This document shows, piece after piece, positions 60,774-64,000 of a stretch of 64,000 nucleotides of DNA. Source of the DNA: Vibrio sp. HA2012 (GTDB lineage Bacteria > Pseudomonadota > Gammaproteobacteria > Enterobacterales > Vibrionaceae); assembly GCF_002812955.1 (NCBI RefSeq), contig NZ_PFXK01000003.1:248001-312000 (forward strand), in the 5' to 3' direction. Under the pieces are notes generated by a model. The model searched no databases and was not told the origin of the DNA. It worked only from the letters and a program-made list of their open reading frames with translations. The position numbers and the translations under genes are program-made. Positions within the stretch are counted from its first letter, which is position 1. Each line of letters opens with the position of its first letter.

Positions 60774-61635
60774 GTTTAGCTCCAGTTCTTGTTCTAAATT
60801 CGAATACTTTTTCTGAACATACATCAATACAGCGACCGCAACTCGTGCAATCCTGACTCATGATTCTTTTGTCACCCTGTTTCAGAGGCTGTCTTAAAAT
60901 TTTCGGTTCCGGACAAACGTTAAAACAGTCCATGCAGTCATGACAGTCTTCACGCCTTACCGCAACAACCCGTATCATACTGTAGCGCCCGATAACACCG
61001 TAAGTGGCACCCAAAGGACACAAGTGCCCGCACCAGCCATGTTCAACCAGCAATAAATCAATAAGAAAGACAAAAACAACCAGTATCCAGCCAGCTCCCA
61101 TACCAAAAATAAGCCCACGATGCAGCGCAGCCACCGGATCCAGCCATGTCCACAATACCGTTCCGGACACAGCACTGCCGAGCAGAATCATCAACAGCAG
61201 CCAGTAACGAATAGCCGGAGACCATTGGTAGCTAACTTTCAGTCCGGTTTTTCTGCGCAGCCACGCGGCCAGATCCGTCACCATACCCATCGGACATACC
61301 CAGCCACAAAATACTCTGGGTCCCGTAACAGCGTAAAATACCACAACAATAATACCACCCAGTATGGCTGTAGCTTCGGGCCAGAATCCACTCAGAATCG
61401 TCTGCATCAGCAACAACGGATCCGACATAGGGATCACGCCCAGCAATTCACTGGAGGAAAGGTTTCCCTGCAAAACACCCCATGCTGGTCCCATCATAAA
61501 CAGGCTGATCACCAATAGCTGACATACTCGCCTCAATAGCAGAAACCGGTTTGCACGCCACCAGCCAAACTTTTTCGCAGCTTCTTTACCAGCATCCTTA
61601 GGTGCATGCTTAATGGTTTTTGGTTTTACCATCAT
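60763..61635 (-). CDS. napH: Quinol dehydrogenase membrane component NapH
   Basis: A 290-residue inner-membrane ferredoxin-type protein with four or five helices. It carries the two CxxxCP loops CGWVCPMG and CGHLCPLG and two cytoplasmic [4Fe-4S] motifs, [14 protein letters not shown] and [11 protein letters not shown]. With NapG it forms an alternative quinol oxidation route to NapA. Its ATG overlaps the napG stop (ATGA). The upstream context NapA-NapG and downstream NapB-NapC is the E. coli-type order. Confidence 0.92.
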   Translation of the reverse strand: MMVKPKTIKHAPKDAGKEAAKKFGWWRANRFLLLRRVCQLLVISLFMMGPAWGVLQGNLSSSELLGVIPMSDPLLLMQTILSGFWPEATAILGGIIVVVFYAVTGPRVFCGWVCPMGMVTDLAAWLRRKTGLKVSYQWSPAIRYWLLLMILLGSAVSGTVLWTWLDPVAALHRGLIFGMGAGWILVVFVFLIDLLLVEHGWCGHLCPLGATYGVIGRYSMIRVVAVRREDCHDCMDCFNVCPEPKILRQPLKQGDKRIMSQDCTSCGRCIDVCSEKVFEFRTRTGAKHEE

Positions 61636-62417
61636 TTACCTCTCCTGACACCATCGGGATTACCCATAGGTGCCCGTGTCGGCAGTTTAAGCTGATCCGG
61701 AATCAGGCTTTTACCATCATGCTTCGCCTTCTCTTCCCAGCCTAACCGGTAATGGTGACCCAGTTCTCCCTTCGCCAGCACTGTCGGCACAACTTTAATT
61801 GCCGACTCCTCCAGCACGCAGGCCGCTTCACACTTACCGCATCCGGTACAGATATCCGAATGCACTGTGGGAATAAATTTAGCATGAACGCCAGTGCGCT
61901 GGTTGCGAATGGGTTCCAGCGTGATCGCCTCATCGATCAAAGGACAGATACGGTAACAGACATCGCAACGCAACCCCTGCCAATTCAGACAGGTTTCATG
62001 GTCGATCAATACTGCCGTTCCCATTCTGGCCTGAGTAATATCGATGAGATCCGGATCCAGAGCTCCAGAAGGACAAGCCACTACGCAGGGGATATCCTCA
62101 CACATCTCACAGGGGATCTGCCTTGCGGTAAAATAAGGCGTCCCGGTTGCAACCGGAGACAGCATCGTTGCCAGCTTCAGGGTATCGTATGGACAAGCCT
62201 GCACACATAACCCACAGCGCAAACAAGCCCTCAGAAAGTCCTGCTCATTCAGAGCGCCGGGAGGACGAACCGGTACACCGGAACCTCCGGTTGCCTTGCT
62301 CTGCTCCGACTGCAGAGCAAGAACAGAGGTAACTGCACCGACACCGACAGCCGTTCTCACAGCATCACGCAGAAAACGTCGCCGGCTGGCTGATGGTAAA
62401 GAATGCAGGATCTTCAT
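61632..62417 (-). CDS. napG: Ferredoxin-type protein NapG
   Basis: A 261-residue periplasmic iron-sulfur protein. The Tat signal [15 protein letters not shown] is near residue 11. Four [4Fe-4S] sites follow: [43 protein letters not shown] and [11 protein letters not shown]. It acts with NapH to move electrons from quinol toward NapAB. It starts 22 bases after the napA stop codon, with GAAGGAGTGAAGA as ribosome site. Confidence 0.93.
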   Translation of the reverse strand: MKILHSLPSASRRRFLRDAVRTAVGVGAVTSVLALQSEQSKATGGSGVPVRPPGALNEQDFLRACLRCGLCVQACPYDTLKLATMLSPVATGTPYFTARQIPCEMCEDIPCVVACPSGALDPDLIDITQARMGTAVLIDHETCLNWQGLRCDVCYRICPLIDEAITLEPIRNQRTGVHAKFIPTVHSDICTGCGKCEAACVLEESAIKVVPTVLAKGELGHHYRLGWEEKAKHDGKSLIPDQLKLPTRAPMGNPDGVRRGK

Positions 62418-62439
62418 TCTTCACTCCTTCTACGAGCCA

Positions 62440-64000
62440 TTATGCTTTAGAGATCCTAACTGCACACTTTTTGTAATCCGTCTCTTTCGATAGCGGATCT
62501 GTCGCATCCAGCGTCAATTTATTGGTCAACTGACCGGCATCGAAAAATGGCATGAAGACCAGTCCTTCCGGAACCCGGTTACGCCCGCGAGTTTCTACCC
62601 GGCTGACCAGTTCACCACGACGTGACTGCACCTTGATTGCATCTCCGCGGCGCAACCCGCGTTTTCTGGCGTCTTTCGGATGCATAAAGATCACAGAATC
62701 CGGGAATGCCCGATATAGTTCCGGCACCCGACGAGTCATCGAACCGGTATGCCAATGCTCCAGAATACGGCCGGTACAGAGCCATAAGTCATATTCATCA
62801 TCCGGAGATTCTGCCGGTGGCTCATAAGGCAGAGCAAAGATGACTGCTTTTTTATCCGGCTTACCGTAAAAAGCAAATTCTTCACCCTCTTTAACATACG
62901 GATCATAACCTTCCGAATAACGCCATAACGTTTCCTTACCATCGACCACAGGCCAACGCAGACCCCGAGCCTGGTGATACATATCAAATGGAGCCAAATC
63001 ATGGGCATGACCACGGCCAAAATAGGCATATTCCTCAAACAGACCTTTCTGCACATAGAAACCGAAATGACGGGATTCGTCATTTAATTGCCCTTCTGCC
63101 AGTTCATCGAGACTGTATTTGTTAACTTCGCCGTTCGCAAATAACACATCAAACAATGTCTTACCGGCAAGTTCCGGTTTCTTATCAATCAGCTCCTGCG
63201 GCCAGACATCTTCCACGGTAAAACGTTTGGAAAACTCCATCACCTGCCATACATCTGACTTCGCCTCACCCGGTGCCTGCACCTGCTGACGCCAGAACTG
63301 GGTACGCCGTTCGGCATTACCATAAGCGCCTTCTTTTTCTACCCACATAGCTGTCGGCAGGATCAAGTCTGCTTCTATGGCCGTCACGGTTGGATACGGA
63401 TCCGACACAACAATGAAGTTGGCCGGATCCCGGAAGCCCGGCAGACGCTCCTGGTTCAGGTTCGGTCCGGCCTGCATATTATTGTTACACTGCACCCAGT
63501 AAGCATTCAGTTTACGGTCTTTCAGCATACGATCCTGGAGTACAGCATGATATCCAGGCTTATCCGGAATGGTGCCCGGCGGTATATTCCACTTGGTCTC
63601 ACACATCTCTCTGTGTTTAGGATTCATCACCACCATATCCGCTGGCAAACGGTGCGCAAAAGTGCCAACTTCACGAGCTGTACCGCAGGCAGACGGTTGT
63701 CCGGTCAGAGAGAACGGCCCACAACCCGGTTTGGAGATCTTGCCGGTAAGCAGGTGAATGTTATACACCAGATTATTCGCCCAGACCCCACGGGTGTGCT
63801 GATTGAATCCCATTGTCCAGTAAGAACAGACCTTTACTTTCGGATCCGCATACATTTCTGCCAGTTCAATCAGCTGATCTTCCGGTACCCCAGAAAGCCC
63901 GGCCGTATATTTTAGATCATACCGAGAGACGAACTTCGCATAATCGTCAAAAGTCATTGGTTTTGATTTACCGCTACCCGGATTCTTCGCGGCTTTTTCC
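62440..64000 (-). CDS. napA: Periplasmic nitrate reductase catalytic subunit NapA (partial, runs off right edge)
   Basis: The C-terminal 520 codons of NapA; the reading frame is open to the window end, so the N-terminus with its Tat signal, [4Fe-4S] site and Mo-ligand cysteine is outside. Seen here are the [19 protein letters not shown] and [19 protein letters not shown] motifs, [34 protein letters not shown], and [21 protein letters not shown] in the Mo-bis-MGD domains. It reduces nitrate to nitrite in the periplasm. The ATG at 63957 is an internal methionine: upstream codons encode a plausible, unbroken continuation ([12 protein letters not shown]). Confidence 0.95.
   Translation of the reverse strand, partial: EKAAKNPGSGKSKPMTFDDYAKFVSRYDLKYTAGLSGVPEDQLIELAEMYADPKVKVCSYWTMGFNQHTRGVWANNLVYNIHLLTGKISKPGCGPFSLTGQPSACGTAREVGTFAHRLPADMVVMNPKHREMCETKWNIPPGTIPDKPGYHAVLQDRMLKDRKLNAYWVQCNNNMQAGPNLNQERLPGFRDPANFIVVSDPYPTVTAIEADLILPTAMWVEKEGAYGNAERRTQFWRQQVQAPGEAKSDVWQVMEFSKRFTVEDVWPQELIDKKPELAGKTLFDVLFANGEVNKYSLDELAEGQLNDESRHFGFYVQKGLFEEYAYFGRGHAHDLAPFDMYHQARGLRWPVVDGKETLWRYSEGYDPYVKEGEEFAFYGKPDKKAVIFALPYEPPAESPDDEYDLWLCTGRILEHWHTGSMTRRVPELYRAFPDSVIFMHPKDARKRGLRRGDAIKVQSRRGELVSRVETRGRNRVPEGLVFMPFFDAGQLTNKLTLDATDPLSKETDYKKCAVRISKA

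Noticed and set aside
1..64000. CRISPR arrays, tRNA or rRNA genes, prophage or transposon ends
   Set aside because: Read for spaced identical repeats, cloverleaf-like sequence, integrase or transposase motifs and terminal repeats; none was found. Operons are intact, so recent transfer cannot be argued from mobile elements.

Overview
The window looks like chromosome of a facultatively anaerobic marine gammaproteobacterium, most likely Vibrionaceae. The reasons are small proteins of families that I know mainly from vibrios (DUF3316-like at 40640-40984, DUF2850-like at 43038-43610), an E. coli-like nap gene order, and a dense c-di-GMP gene set. No rRNA, tRNA, CRISPR array, integrase or insertion sequence was seen. 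Family names come from reading motifs by eye; no database search was possible.

Region 1 (1-4430) holds a small C_GCAxxG_C_C protein, a RimK ligase overlapped by an AstE/AspA-type zinc hydrolase, a TauE/SafE exporter and a LysR regulator that ends in a pentanucleotide repeat and a terminator.

Region 2 (4448-26155) is the main interest: a probable anaerobic phloroglucinol (acylphloroglucinol or phlorotannin) utilisation locus. The eight-gene minus-strand operon 26155-19245 carries CoA-transferase A and B, a cupin, an SDR (phloroglucinol reductase candidate), a 3-hydroxyacyl-CoA dehydrogenase-like enzyme (3-hydroxy-5-oxohexanoate dehydrogenase candidate), a cyclase-family hydrolase (dihydrophloroglucinol cyclohydrolase candidate), a thiolase and a BKACE/DUF849 lyase (triacetate acetoacetate-lyase candidate). 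Together these would turn phloroglucinol into acetyl-CoA. Next to it are a LysR regulator, a sodium:solute symporter coupled to two micro-proteins of 36 and 33 residues, and a plus-strand group of porin, MFS transporter and EthD-like protein with a perfect FNR box upstream. A second minus-strand operon (12352-4448) encodes indolepyruvate:ferredoxin oxidoreductase, phosphate butyryltransferase, butyrate kinase, a membrane protein, a two-cluster ferredoxin, an AprA/fumarate-reductase-like flavoprotein and a small PhlG-like C-C hydrolase that could release phloroglucinol from acylated precursors.

Region 3 (26413-34225) holds thiD behind a TPP riboswitch, a PHP phosphatase, a DeoR/HAD/MFS sugar-type module and a divergent LysR/MFS pair. 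Region 4 (34333-39587) is an IclR regulator followed by a tripartite tricarboxylate-type transporter (TctC-B-A) and a cystathionine-lyase-like PLP enzyme. Region 5 (39815-43610) has small envelope proteins, a thioredoxin-type ArsC-like reductase, a methyltransferase and an overlooked 49-residue membrane peptide. Region 6 (43687-50327) is an alpha-glucoside ABC transporter (aglEFGK) with a divergent GH13 oligo-1,6-glucosidase. Region 7 (50429-59615) is signalling: a PAS-GGDEF cyclase, a PilZ protein, a Lon-family protease, a REC-HD-GYP phosphodiesterase and a hybrid kinase with HPt. Region 8 (59748-64000) is the periplasmic nitrate reductase operon napA(partial)-G-H-B-C, running off the right edge.

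The FNR site, ferredoxin-linked enzymes, Ptb-Buk pair and nap genes all fit a lifestyle alternating between nitrate respiration and fermentation on algal or plant material. That lifestyle is an inference.
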